DNA of 42,287 nt from an uncultured Planctomycetota bacterium (lineage in GTDB: Bacteria > Planctomycetota > Phycisphaerae > UBA1845 > Fen-1342), in the NCBI GenBank assembly GCA_900696535.1, contig CAADGM010000156.1, positions 1-42,287 on the forward strand, given 5' to 3'. Under the pieces are notes generated by a model. The model worked only from the letters and a program-made list of their open reading frames with translations. It did no database searches and was not told the DNA's origin. Positions 9,592-17,645 of the stretch are shown piece after piece; position 1 is the first letter of the stretch, and every line of letters starts with the position of its first letter. A program made the position numbers and the translations under genes.

Positions 9592-10536
9592 TCAGGCGGG
9601 GTCAAACAGCGGCGTACTCAGGTAGCGTTCGCCCGCGGAGGCCAGCACCGTGACGATCATCTTGCCCTGGTTCTCGGGGCGCTGGGCGACCCGGTCGGCT
9701 GCATACAGCGCCGCGCCCGAGCTGATTCCGCACAGGATCCCCTCCTCGCGCGCGGCCCGGCGGGCCCAGGCGAAGGCGTCGTCGTTGGTCACTTGCACCA
9801 CGTCATCGATGATGTCGAGATTCAGCACGTCCGGGATGAACCCGGCGCCAATGCCCTGGATCTTGTGCGGTCCGGGCTGAAGCTCCTGCCCGGCGCGCTT
9901 CTGGCTAATGACCGGCGAGTGCGCCGGCTCGACCGCGATGCACTGGAAGCTCGGCTTACGCGACTTGATGACTTCGCCAACACCAGTGATCGTCCCGCCC
10001 GTTCCGATGCCGCAGACCAGGATGTCGCACTTCCCGTCGGTGTCACTCCAGATCTCCTCCGCGGTCGTCTTGCGGTGGATCGCCGGGTTGGCCGGGTTCT
10101 TGAACTGCTGCGGCATGAAGCTGTTTGGTGTGGCGGCCACCAACTCTTCGGCCTTGGCCACGGCGCCGCGCATGCCCTTCGGCCCCTCGGTCAGGATAAT
10201 CTCGGCGCCGAGCTGGCGCAGCACTGCGCGCCGCTCGACACTCATCGTCTCCGGCATGGTGAGGATCAGCCGGAGCCCCTTGGCGGCACAGACGAACGCC
10301 AGGGCGATGCCGGTGTTCCCGCTGGTGGGCTCGATGATGGTCGTATTCGGCTGGATCAGGCCGCGGGCTATGCCGTCCTCGACCATCGCCACGCCGATTC
10401 GGTCCTTGACACTCTTGAGCGGGTTGAAGAACTCCAGCTTGGCGTAGACGTCCGCGCCGGCACGGATGAGCCGGTTGATGCGCACCAGCGGCGTGCTGCC
10501 GACGGACAGCGTGACGTCATGGAAGAGGCGTGACAT
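9592..10536 (-). CDS. cysK: Cysteine synthase (O-acetylserine sulfhydrylase)
   Basis: A 314-residue PLP enzyme that makes cysteine from O-acetylserine and sulfide. Motifs in order are the PLP lysine in [11 protein letters not shown] (about residue 40), [10 protein letters not shown], the phosphate-binding GTGGTITG, and GISSGAAL near the C-terminus. Length is typical. The long open frame extends to 10944, but family homology begins at [21 protein letters not shown], which has GGAG upstream. It is first in a probable cysK-cysC unit. An extended -10 motif about 90 nt upstream is a candidate promoter. CysK, CysM and cystathionine beta-synthase-like enzymes are close relatives; CysK/CysM is favoured because there is no CBS domain. 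Confidence 0.95.
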   Translation of the reverse strand: MSRLFHDVTLSVGSTPLVRINRLIRAGADVYAKLEFFNPLKSVKDRIGVAMVEDGIARGLIQPNTTIIEPTSGNTGIALAFVCAAKGLRLILTMPETMSVERRAVLRQLGAEIILTEGPKGMRGAVAKAEELVAATPNSFMPQQFKNPANPAIHRKTTAEEIWSDTDGKCDILVCGIGTGGTITGVGEVIKSRKPSFQCIAVEPAHSPVISQKRAGQELQPGPHKIQGIGAGFIPDVLNLDIIDDVVQVTNDDAFAWARRAAREEGILCGISSGAALYAADRVAQRPENQGKMIVTVLASAGERYLSTPLFDPA

Positions 10537-10904
10537 GCGTGGGAACTCCGTTCTGAACGTGAATCGGGCCGGCGCCGTGGCGACGCGATCCCCCGGCCGC
10601 GAATTCGCCCGGACACCGAATCGGATGATAGCACGCAATTCGGATCGAAACGACCCCAGGGCGTCAAGCGCGTTATGCGCCCGCAGAAGGTCGATCCCCA
10701 CGTGGCGGACGGCGGGCGTGCCGCCCCGGCCGCGAAAACGCCGTGGCCGGCCTGCACGCCGGCCGGTTTCTTGGCCAAGGTCCGCATGCAACGGCCCGGC
10801 GATTCGCGGGTGGCGCTGTTGAGCGCCGTCCCTGCGCCGGCCGACGACTCCACCGCCTGCCGCCAGCGCCGTACTGCGGCCGGGTGAGAGCGAGTGGAGC
10901 GGTG
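10537..10904. other. Divergent intergenic region cysK / pilZ
   Basis: 368 bp between divergent genes, with no supported coding region. It holds a candidate cysK promoter (minus strand) and a strong GGCCGGC / GCCGGCC hairpin at 10745-10764. Since no gene ends here, the hairpin is not an obvious terminator. Confidence 0.45.
10625..10633 (-). promoter_or_regulatory. Candidate extended -10 for cysK
   Basis: On the minus strand the sequence reads TGCTATCAT, an extended -10 (TGN-TATCAT), about 90 nt upstream of the cysK start. No good -35 hexamer is visible at 16-18 bp. Assignment is by pattern only. Confidence 0.4.
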
Positions 10905-11291
10905 ATGACGAAGCTCGAGCACGACACCGGACGAAGCGACGCACACCCCGGACGGCGCCGGAAGGGCGCCGCCCTCCATCCAGAGTCCATGACGCGCTAC
11001 CTCGATCGGCGGGCGTTCATCCGCGTGCCGGTCTCCGGCGTAGCCCGCTGGCAATGCGAGAACCGCACGGGGGAGTGTCAGTTCGTGGACATTTCACCGG
11101 GCGGCGCCGCGCTGCGCTTCCCGGCTCGTCGGGCCCCGTCGATCGGCCAGTGCGTCGAGGTCAGCGTGCCGCTCGAAGATGGGCTCACCTGGCGGCTGCC
11201 GCGCGACGCGCGGGTCGTGCGTCGCACATTGTGCGACGACGGCTGGCACGCCGTCGGGCTTCAGTTCTCGCCCGATGACTGGAGTCCCTGA
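10905..11291 (+). CDS. Small PilZ-domain protein (probable c-di-GMP receptor)
   Basis: A 128-residue soluble protein that is essentially one PilZ domain. It carries the RxxxR motif (RRAFIRVPV, about residue 36) and the [D/N]xSxxG motif ([10 protein letters not shown], about residue 62), which together bind cyclic di-GMP. The start ATG at 10905 follows GGAG; an upstream in-frame extension lacks PilZ features. It stands alone, divergent from cysK and convergent with pyrD (24 bp apart). No effector domain is fused, so it probably acts by binding a partner. The output process cannot be read from context. Confidence 0.88.
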   Translation: MTKLEHDTGRSDAHPGRRRKGAALHPESMTRYLDRRAFIRVPVSGVARWQCENRTGECQFVDISPGGAALRFPARRAPSIGQCVEVSVPLEDGLTWRLPRDARVVRRTLCDDGWHAVGLQFSPDDWSP

Positions 11292-11315
11292 CAGGGCCCC
11301 CCGCGCACAGCGTTG

Positions 11316-12290
11316 TCACCGGCAAGCCACGGCCGGCGGCGACACCTCCAACCGACCAGTAAGCTCGGCCACGTTGCTCAGGCCGCGCGCCGCCAGGTAG
11401 CCGGCCAGGCCCTCGGCAATCTTCACCGGCAAGGACGGGTCGATGAACAGGCCCGTGCCGACGGCGACCGCCGACGCGCCGGCCAGCAGGAACTCGACCG
11501 CGTCGGTGGTCGACTGCACGCCGCCCATGCCGATGATCGGCACGCCAGCCGCCTTCGCCACTTCGCGGTACGCGCGGTGGACGTTGTAGAGCGCCAGCGG
11601 CTTGATCGCCGGCCCGCTCAGCCCACCTGTCACGTTCGCCAGCCGCGGGCGCCACGTGGCCGCGTCGATGCTGAGCCCGACGTACGTGTTGATCAGGCTC
11701 AGCGCCTGCGCGCCGCCCTCGACCGCTGCCCGCGCCATCTCCGCGATGTCCGTCACGTTGGGCGAGAGCTTCACGACGAGCACGGCCCGCCGCAGCACGC
11801 CGCGCACCGCCGCGACCACCTCACGCAGCCGGCGAGGATCGGTTCCGAACATCAGTCCATCGGCCACGTTCGGGCAGGAGACGTTCAGCTCGATGCCGGC
11901 AATGCACGGCTCGGCATCCAGCGCCGCGCACACCTCGACATAGTCCTCGCGCCGGTGCCCAGCGACATTGACCAGCACCGGACAAGGCATGGTCCGGATG
12001 AAAGGCACTTTCTCGGACAGGAAGCGCTGCAAGCCCACGTTGGCCAGGCCGATCGCATTGAGCAGCCCGCCGCGCGTCTCCACGACCCGCTGCGGCTCGT
12101 TACCCGGGCGCTCGTGCAGCGTCACGCTCTTGGTAGTGAACGCGCCGAGACGGCGGTAATCCAGCACCGCGGCGTATTCCGGCCCGTAGCCGCACGTGCC
12201 CGAGGCGGTCAGGATGGGCGTGCGCAAGCTCAAGCCGGCCAGGCGCGTGGCCAGGCGGGGGTCGGGCGCGGGCGTGGGGTCGGTGGACAT
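11316..12290 (-). CDS. pyrD: Dihydroorotate dehydrogenase, class 1B-like
   Basis: A 324-residue FMN enzyme that oxidises dihydroorotate to orotate in pyrimidine synthesis. It has the FMN-site motif TASGTCGYG, the catalytic NVSCPN (Cys base, diagnostic of class 1), VKLSPNV, and the C-terminal GMGGVQSTTDAVEFLLAGASAVAVGTG. Class 1B enzymes usually partner PyrK, which is not in this window. The ATG at 12290 begins 18 bp after the stop of the subtilase, so the pair is likely one transcript despite unrelated roles. Class 1A is less likely from the overall match, but fine subclassing needs an alignment. Confidence 0.94.
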   Translation of the reverse strand: MSTDPTPAPDPRLATRLAGLSLRTPILTASGTCGYGPEYAAVLDYRRLGAFTTKSVTLHERPGNEPQRVVETRGGLLNAIGLANVGLQRFLSEKVPFIRTMPCPVLVNVAGHRREDYVEVCAALDAEPCIAGIELNVSCPNVADGLMFGTDPRRLREVVAAVRGVLRRAVLVVKLSPNVTDIAEMARAAVEGGAQALSLINTYVGLSIDAATWRPRLANVTGGLSGPAIKPLALYNVHRAYREVAKAAGVPIIGMGGVQSTTDAVEFLLAGASAVAVGTGLFIDPSLPVKIAEGLAGYLAARGLSNVAELTGRLEVSPPAVACR

Positions 12291-12308
12291 CGCTCCTGGG
12301 GTCGCTGC

Positions 12309-14192
12309 TCAGTTCTGGAGCAACTGCATCGTCTTCTTCGGGTTGATCAGCAGCATGCGCTTCTCGCCGGGACGCGGGTCGGCGCCGCGCACGATCAAGT
12401 CGATCACCGCGGTGGGCTTCAGGTCGGGCTTCCGGGCCAGCAGTTTGGCCGCCAGGTTCGTCGCGTTCGGCGCGGCCATTGACGTGCCGGACAGCTTCAT
12501 TCGCTGCCCACCGGGGATGAAGCTGTCCACCTCGAACCCGCTGGCGTAGACCTTTACCGTCTTGCCGAAGCTGGTGAAGCTGGTCGGGTCGCCCGCCTGG
12601 TCCACGGCCCCGACCACCAGCAGGTTCGGCAGGTCAATGCCCGCGGGAATCAGTTCGGAAAACTCCACGTCGTTGTCAGCGTTGCCGGCGGCACAGATGA
12701 ACAGGATGTCGGGTGCGTCGCGGAGGGCGGTTTCCAGCGACTCGCGCTGGATGGCGAAGATCTGGCGGGCCAGCGCCGCCCGCTCCTCGGCCTTCTCCAT
12801 CCCGTTGGCCTCCAGGGCGCGCTCGACGTCGTCGCGCGAGCCGCCCCAGCTCATGTTGACGACCCGCGCGCCGGACTGCTTGAAGTACGCGACCGTCGCC
12901 CGAACCGCTTCCGCCTCCTTCTGGGCATTCTCGAGCGACGGCTTGCGCGGAATGATCCGGTGGTCGAACGTGATACGCGCCACGAGCAGGCGAGCGTACG
13001 GATTGCCCGCCGCGGCGATGCCCGCGACATGCGTGCCGTGGATGTAGTTGCCGAACAGCCCCAGGTCCTCCATGAAGGGCTTGACCTCGTCGGGCTTCAG
13101 ACCGGCCATCTTCGCCCGCAACGCCGCCGCGTCTTCGCTTTCGATCGCCGCCTGAAGATCAAGCAGGCCCTTCGTGTACTTGGACACTTCACTTACATCG
13201 CGGCTGAGGTCCGCCACCGAGCACAGCAGCTCCGGCACACGCCGGCTCTCCAGGTCGAACGCGATCCCGTGCACGTCGTCCACGAAGCCGTTGCCGTCGC
13301 TGTCCTGGCCGTCGAGCTTCTCCTTCTCGTTCGTCCATAACTGCCCAACGAACGGCTTCACATCCACGCCGGAATCCCACACCGCCACGATGACCGGCGT
13401 GAGTCTGCCGCCCTCCGGCAGCACCACGTCACGTTCCTGCCAGATGTCCGGCTTGGTCACACGGTTGGCCGCGATCGCTTCGTCGAGCACGGCGACGATG
13501 TGGTCCTTGATCGGGAGGATGAAGGTGAGCTGCGCGCGTATGCCGAGCAGACCCTGGGCGATGTCGCCGCTGATCTCGCCGCCGGTCCGGGCGACAACGG
13601 GGTCGAAGGCGGCCTGCATCTGCCCGATCAGGAGGGACTCGGAGAGGACCTGCGCGCCAGCCCGGCGGGCTTCGAGGTCATCCTCGACGACCTTCCACGG
13701 CATGGCGCGGATGCGCTCCGCCAGGAGCTTCTTGAACGCGGCGGCAAACGCGGCGTTGTCATCGCGGGCTTCCTTCCGCGCCAACGCGATCACCTCGGAC
13801 GCCAGGCCGGAGGTCAGCCGGGCCGACTCCTTCTGCTCCAGCGCGCGAACCTTGGCGACCTGCTCGAGCACGCCATCCCAGTCCTGGCCGAGCATCGCCA
13901 GGTTCATGAGCACGAGGTGATAGCGCTGCAGCGTGGTCGGGTCCTGGATGTCGTACTTCTCCAGAACCTCGAGCACGTCCTTCCGCACGGACTTGGCCAG
14001 GGCTGCCATTTGATCTTCCGACCGCACGGCGTCCGACGCCGAGCCGGCAAGCTTGTACGTGTGGCGCGGCAGGTCGTCGGCACTCTTGACCGGGATCTTG
14101 TCCGCGAGCGCCGCGTCAGGAAGCAGGAGCAGCGCGGCCAGTGCCAGGCAGAGGGGTCGGACCGGGGCGGACGGACACGCGGGGCGGATCAT
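12309..14192 (-). CDS. Exported subtilisin-like (S8) serine protease
   Basis: A 627-residue exported protease. The signal peptide covers about residues 1-30 (LALAALLLLPDAALA). A helical prodomain-like region of about 220 residues, which I do not recognise, precedes the catalytic domain. Catalytic residues are Asp273 (VWDSGVD), His385 (HGTHVAG), the oxyanion Asn504 (AAGNAD) and Ser571 (GTSMAAP), so the triad is complete. A DSDGNGFVDD segment after the Asp motif resembles a calcium loop, and about 85 inserted residues lie between Asp and His. The ATG at 14192 has GAGGA about 7 nt upstream. pyrD follows after 18 bp. Substrates are unknown. Confidence 0.93.
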   Translation of the reverse strand: MIRPACPSAPVRPLCLALAALLLLPDAALADKIPVKSADDLPRHTYKLAGSASDAVRSEDQMAALAKSVRKDVLEVLEKYDIQDPTTLQRYHLVLMNLAMLGQDWDGVLEQVAKVRALEQKESARLTSGLASEVIALARKEARDDNAAFAAAFKKLLAERIRAMPWKVVEDDLEARRAGAQVLSESLLIGQMQAAFDPVVARTGGEISGDIAQGLLGIRAQLTFILPIKDHIVAVLDEAIAANRVTKPDIWQERDVVLPEGGRLTPVIVAVWDSGVDVKPFVGQLWTNEKEKLDGQDSDGNGFVDDVHGIAFDLESRRVPELLCSVADLSRDVSEVSKYTKGLLDLQAAIESEDAAALRAKMAGLKPDEVKPFMEDLGLFGNYIHGTHVAGIAAAGNPYARLLVARITFDHRIIPRKPSLENAQKEAEAVRATVAYFKQSGARVVNMSWGGSRDDVERALEANGMEKAEERAALARQIFAIQRESLETALRDAPDILFICAAGNADNDVEFSELIPAGIDLPNLLVVGAVDQAGDPTSFTSFGKTVKVYASGFEVDSFIPGGQRMKLSGTSMAAPNATNLAAKLLARKPDLKPTAVIDLIVRGADPRPGEKRMLLINPKKTMQLLQN

Positions 14193-14420
14193 GGCGGGGT
14201 CCTCGAAGGCCGGCGGCGATGCGCGCCGCGCGTCCGGATACTAATTCGCCGGGGCATCCGTCGCCAGCCGCAAGCCCCGTTATCAGCCCGCGGTCGGACG
14301 CGACGCCATCGGCGCAAAGTGCGCTCCCGCGATCACCGATGCAGCTCTTATGGACGGGCTGCGCGCTACTGCGCGGCGCTCCCGCGCGCCGCTGCGACGC
14401 CCCCCCAAGAGGAGGCCGGC
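14193..14420. other. Divergent intergenic region subtilase / helical-repeat gene
   Basis: 228 bp containing the ribosome site of the plus-strand gene (AGAGGAGG, 14408-14415). No convincing -35/-10 pair for either direction was recognised. Confidence 0.4.
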
Positions 14421-15563
14421 TTGCCAGGCATTGACGAGCTGTACAACTGGCTGGCTCGGGACGTCTCTCCCGCGGCAAACCAGCTCTTCGCGGCGGCCCT
14501 GCCCCGCGCCGAGCCCGAGTGGGCCGCGCGCATGGGGCGAATCCTGGTCGAACGTCGCCACGAGACTGCGTGGGTCGCCCTGGCGGCGAACTACCTACGC
14601 TTCGACGCCGCGCTCCAGGAGCGCATCCGCAAGCAGGCGGACCTGGCACGGAAGGGGCTCGCCGCAGCCCTCATGCTGACCGACTCGGCCGCGCGACGCA
14701 GCGCGCTGGGCCTGCTATGTGAGATGCCCGACGGTGAGCTCGCGCCGTCAGCGGCGGCCTGCCTCGGCGATCCCGACCCGTTCACACGCGAGCTGGCCGC
14801 CAAGGCCGTGTGTCTGCTGGCCGAACGAGCCCTCGCGGAGACGCCGCAGGATGGGCGCCACGTTGTCACGGCGCTGACGACGGCGCTGCGCACCTTCGAG
14901 CGCCATCGCCAGCCGTCGGTCCTCCGCGCGTGCCTGTGGTACGCGCGCGAGCTGGGCGAGCCGCTTTGGACCGCCCTGGGGAGCGGCCCCGGGCGGTGCG
15001 GCCACGTCGTCGAGCAGCACCTTCTCGAGTGGAACGAGCCCCGCCTGGCCGCGTTCCTCATCCTCGGAGTGGCCCGGCCCGCCTGGCAGCGAATCGCCGA
15101 GCAGTGCATCAGCCGCTGGGACACGCATGCGCACGCACTGGCCCTTCTGGCCCAATCCGACCTGCTCAGCGACCCGGCGGTTCGGCGGGCGATGCCCCGG
15201 CTGAACCGGCCGCGGTTCTTCGTGGCGGCGCTGGGGCGGTTGGCTGAGATCACACCCGAGCTGCGCGCCTGCGTGCCGCACTGGATTTGCGTGCTGGGCT
15301 TCAGTGAGCACGAGCGGCTGCGCTGCCTCGAGCTCTGCGCTGGGAGCCAGTGGCCGGAGCTGCAGCGCGCCGCGGCCCACGCCATGACGTCGCTTAGCGA
15401 CGGCGTCGCCCTGCGCGGCCTGACCGAGGTGGCGTCGCGGACCGGCGCCGCACAGCAATTCGCCCGCTGGTACGTGCTCGGCCGGCAGGTGCTCGCTGGC
15501 TCAGGCGGCGGACGGCGCACGGCAACCGCGGGGAGCGGCACGGCAAGGAGAGAATCCCGATGA
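14421..15563 (+). CDS. Uncharacterised HEAT-like helical repeat protein
   Basis: A 380-residue soluble, mostly alpha-helical protein that I do not recognise as a named family. Segments such as AAACLGDPDPFTRELAAKAVCLLAERA have the look of HEAT/ARM repeats, which mediate protein-protein contacts, and Trp- and Arg-rich helices continue to the end. No catalytic motif or signal peptide is seen. The start is taken as TTG at 14421, five nt after a strong AGAGGAGG; the open frame runs further upstream, but that stretch is the antisense of the subtilase gene. Its stop overlaps the start of the next gene (ATGA at 15560-15563), which argues for translational coupling and a joint function with that membrane protein. 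Confidence 0.72.
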   Translation: MPGIDELYNWLARDVSPAANQLFAAALPRAEPEWAARMGRILVERRHETAWVALAANYLRFDAALQERIRKQADLARKGLAAALMLTDSAARRSALGLLCEMPDGELAPSAAACLGDPDPFTRELAAKAVCLLAERALAETPQDGRHVVTALTTALRTFERHRQPSVLRACLWYARELGEPLWTALGSGPGRCGHVVEQHLLEWNEPRLAAFLILGVARPAWQRIAEQCISRWDTHAHALALLAQSDLLSDPAVRRAMPRLNRPRFFVAALGRLAEITPELRACVPHWICVLGFSEHERLRCLELCAGSQWPELQRAAAHAMTSLSDGVALRGLTEVASRTGAAQQFARWYVLGRQVLAGSGGGRRTATAGSGTARRESR

Positions 15564-16078
15564 GCACGCTGCTCCGGGCTGGGTGGCTCCTGGCCGAGTT
15601 CGGCTGGCGCGAGGAGCTCGCCACCTTCCGCGAGTCGCAGGTGGGCAACTCGGTCCCGCTGCACTGGCAGATCATCCTCATCGTCACCATGGTCGCGTCG
15701 ATCTTCGCGTTCTTCGGGCTCTGGACGCGGCTGCGCAGCCGCGAGCGCAACCAGGCGCAGGCGGTAGACGATGCGTACGTGCGGCAGGCGGCCGCCGTGC
15801 TGTCACTCTCCGGGCAGACGGTGCGCGACCTGAAACGCCTGGCAAAGACGGCCGGCGTATCGCAGCCCGTGGCGCTGCTGCTCTCGCCGAACAACCTGCT
15901 CTGGGCAATGCGCGCTGCGCAGCAGGAAGCCGCCGACGCCGGGCTCGTCGCCCGCGTCGACCGGCTCTGTCACCAGCTCTTCGGTCTGTCGCTTCAGGAA
16001 GCGGACGCGACGGCGCGCGCCGCGCTGACGGCCGACGCGACGCCCGCTAGACCACCGGACGACGACCGCGCTCCGTAG
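15560..16078 (+). CDS. Uncharacterised single-pass membrane protein
   Basis: A 172-residue protein with one clear transmembrane helix at about residues 36-56 (QIILIVTMVASIFAFFGLW). A basic Arg-rich segment (RLRSRER) follows and predicts a cytoplasmic C-terminal domain. That domain is helical, with VRDLKRLAKTAGVSQPVALLLSPNNLLWAMRAA, then a second helical pair. I do not recognise a named family. ATG overlaps the stop of the helical-repeat gene. The stop codon itself falls inside the first of three hairpin repeats. The likely role is anchoring or recruiting the partner protein at the inner membrane (inference from coupling only). Confidence 0.72.
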   Translation: MSTLLRAGWLLAEFGWREELATFRESQVGNSVPLHWQIILIVTMVASIFAFFGLWTRLRSRERNQAQAVDDAYVRQAAAVLSLSGQTVRDLKRLAKTAGVSQPVALLLSPNNLLWAMRAAQQEAADAGLVARVDRLCHQLFGLSLQEADATARAALTADATPARPPDDDRAP

Positions 16079-16179
16079 CGCCGAAGCGCTGCCTTCGGCG
16101 TCCCGTAGCGCCGGAGCTCCGCCTCCGGCGAATCCCGTGCCGCGGTCACCCAGTAGCGCCGGGGCTCTGTGCCCGGCGT
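16075..16179. repeat. Three GTAGCGCCG hairpin repeats
   Basis: Units start at 16075, 16105 and 16153, each beginning GTAGCGCCG and folding into a stem. Stems are CGCCGAAG/CTTCGGCG (16079-16086 with 16093-16100), CGCCGGAG/CTCCGGCG (16109-16116 with 16123-16130) and CGCCGGG/CCCGGCG (16157-16163 with 16172-16178). Differences between units are compensated on the opposite arm. They lie between convergent genes. No T-run follows either strand. Confidence 0.85.
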
Positions 16180-16278
16180 CAGACCGGTTGGAGCCCGCCC
16201 CACCCCAATGGCCGGCCGAGACGCCAGCGCCCCACCGCGCCCGCGGACTTGCACTGGGGTATGCTCATGGGTTCGCTT

Positions 16279-17364
16279 CTACTCGCCCGCCACCCAGGCC
16301 GCATTCAACTCCACGTGCTCGATGCGCTGGCGCTCGTGCGAGTACACAAGATGCACCAGCCCGTCCGCCCCTTCGGCCAGCGCGGGATAAGAGTACGCGC
16401 CGGCGCCCGTGACGATCACGCGCGGCGGCGTCCAGGTTCGCCCGTCGTCCCGCGACAGCGTGGCCGACAGCGTGCGACGCGACACGGGATCATCGTTCAG
16501 CACCAGCAGCAGCGCGCCGCTGGCCAGCCGCAGCAGCGCCGCCGGACTGCCCGGGTTGTCAAAGCCCGCGTCCTGCGGCGGCGTCCACGTATGCCCTTCG
16601 TCGTCGGAGACGGCAACCCACAGGAAGCTCTGGCCGCGATTGCGCATCACCGTCAGCAGCCGCCCGCCAGGGAGCCGGGCGACCGACGGTTGCAGGCACT
16701 CGAACGGCGGCGGCGTGTACAGCGTCGAGCGCAGCGTCCAGCTCGCGCCGTCGTCCGCCGAGACGAGGAAGAGCGACTGCGTCACCAGGTCGCTGTACGC
16801 GGGAAGCAGCAGCTCCCCGCCCGGGAGCCGCAGCGGCGGGAACTTGACGTTCGTGCCGACTCCAACCGGCAGCGCGAGCGGCTGCGTCCACGTGACGCCG
16901 CGATCCTCCGAGCGCATCAACGAGAGCTGCGCCGTAGCCCAGCCAAAAGGCACGCGGACGAAGAAGAGCCAGACGCGGTCGCCCTCGGCGTAGAGCACGG
17001 GATTGCCGTCGCCGGCCGGGCTGTCGACCAGGAGCATCGGCTCCGTCCACGCGTCGGCGCCCGCCGGCCGACGCGCGACGAAGATGGCCGAGCCGTCCAG
17101 TTCTGCCGGCCCCGTGTAGCTGAACCACGCCGCCAGCAGCGACGCGTCCTCGAAGACGGCGACGGTCGGTGCGTGGCTGGCGTCCTTGCCGGGGACCGCG
17201 TCAAAGACGGGGCGGACGCTGAAGCGGGGATCATCCGCGTCGGGCAACGGCGGCGCCGTCCCTTCATTGAAGGGGACCGATCGGCCGGAGGGTGCGAGCC
17301 AGTCGAACCCCGGCGTGCAGGCGGTACACAGCAAGACGGCCAGCAGGAACGTGCATCGACGCAT
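16279..17364 (-). CDS. BNR/Asp-box sialidase-like lipoprotein
   Basis: A 361-residue probable lipoprotein (hydrophobic leader then LLCTAC near residue 16; the lipobox is imperfect). The mature part is a beta-propeller of the sialidase/BNR_2 type with four Asp-boxes (SEDRGVTWT, SADDGASWT, SDDEGHTWT, SRDDGRTWT). The opening HAPTVAVFEDASLLAAWF and the GSPAALLRLASGALLLVLND segment are typical of planctomycete exo-alpha-sialidase-like proteins. Many such proteins act on glycans other than sialic acid, so the substrate is left open. The catalytic arginine triad cannot be placed reliably by eye. ATG 17364 diverges from the first OPT transporter gene. Confidence 0.88.
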   Translation of the reverse strand: MRRCTFLLAVLLCTACTPGFDWLAPSGRSVPFNEGTAPPLPDADDPRFSVRPVFDAVPGKDASHAPTVAVFEDASLLAAWFSYTGPAELDGSAIFVARRPAGADAWTEPMLLVDSPAGDGNPVLYAEGDRVWLFFVRVPFGWATAQLSLMRSEDRGVTWTQPLALPVGVGTNVKFPPLRLPGGELLLPAYSDLVTQSLFLVSADDGASWTLRSTLYTPPPFECLQPSVARLPGGRLLTVMRNRGQSFLWVAVSDDEGHTWTPPQDAGFDNPGSPAALLRLASGALLLVLNDDPVSRRTLSATLSRDDGRTWTPPRVIVTGAGAYSYPALAEGADGLVHLVYSHERQRIEHVELNAAWVAGE

Positions 17365-17645
17365 GTGTCACTCTGTTACGGGCGCGGGGGGCGGGATTTC
17401 GCCGCGCAGGTGAGTGTAACCGGGCCAGCTACGCCGGGTTGCTGTGCAAGTCTCTCCGAGCTTTCGGGCACGTTGTACTCGGATGCCGGGCAAGCCGCAC
17501 CGGTCCGGCGGACCGGCCGAGGCCAGCTTGCGGCGGTCGGTCGCCGGCCAGAGAATCCCGGCCATTGCGCGGCCGCCCGGGCGGCCCGCGTCCTGCGTCA
17601 CGCAACCCGGCCGGTGCGATCCGGCCCGAAGCGAGCACCACCAGC
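17365..17645. other. Divergent intergenic region BNR lipoprotein / OPT transporter
   Basis: 281 bp with no supported gene and no convincing promoter hexamer pairs by eye. Both downstream genes should be driven from here. Confidence 0.4.

Noticed and set aside
10745..10764. GGCCGGC/GCCGGCC hairpin as a terminator
   Set aside because: It lies between divergent genes, so no transcript ends there, and the following bases are not a clean T-run.
10675..10887. A 70-codon plus-strand open frame before the PilZ gene
   Set aside because: No ribosome site, no recognisable domain, and it overlaps a hairpin; it appears to be a chance frame.
9592..10944. Longer cysteine synthase starting at 10944
   Set aside because: The extra 136 residues show no homology, and a good ribosome site precedes the ATG at 10536 where family homology begins.
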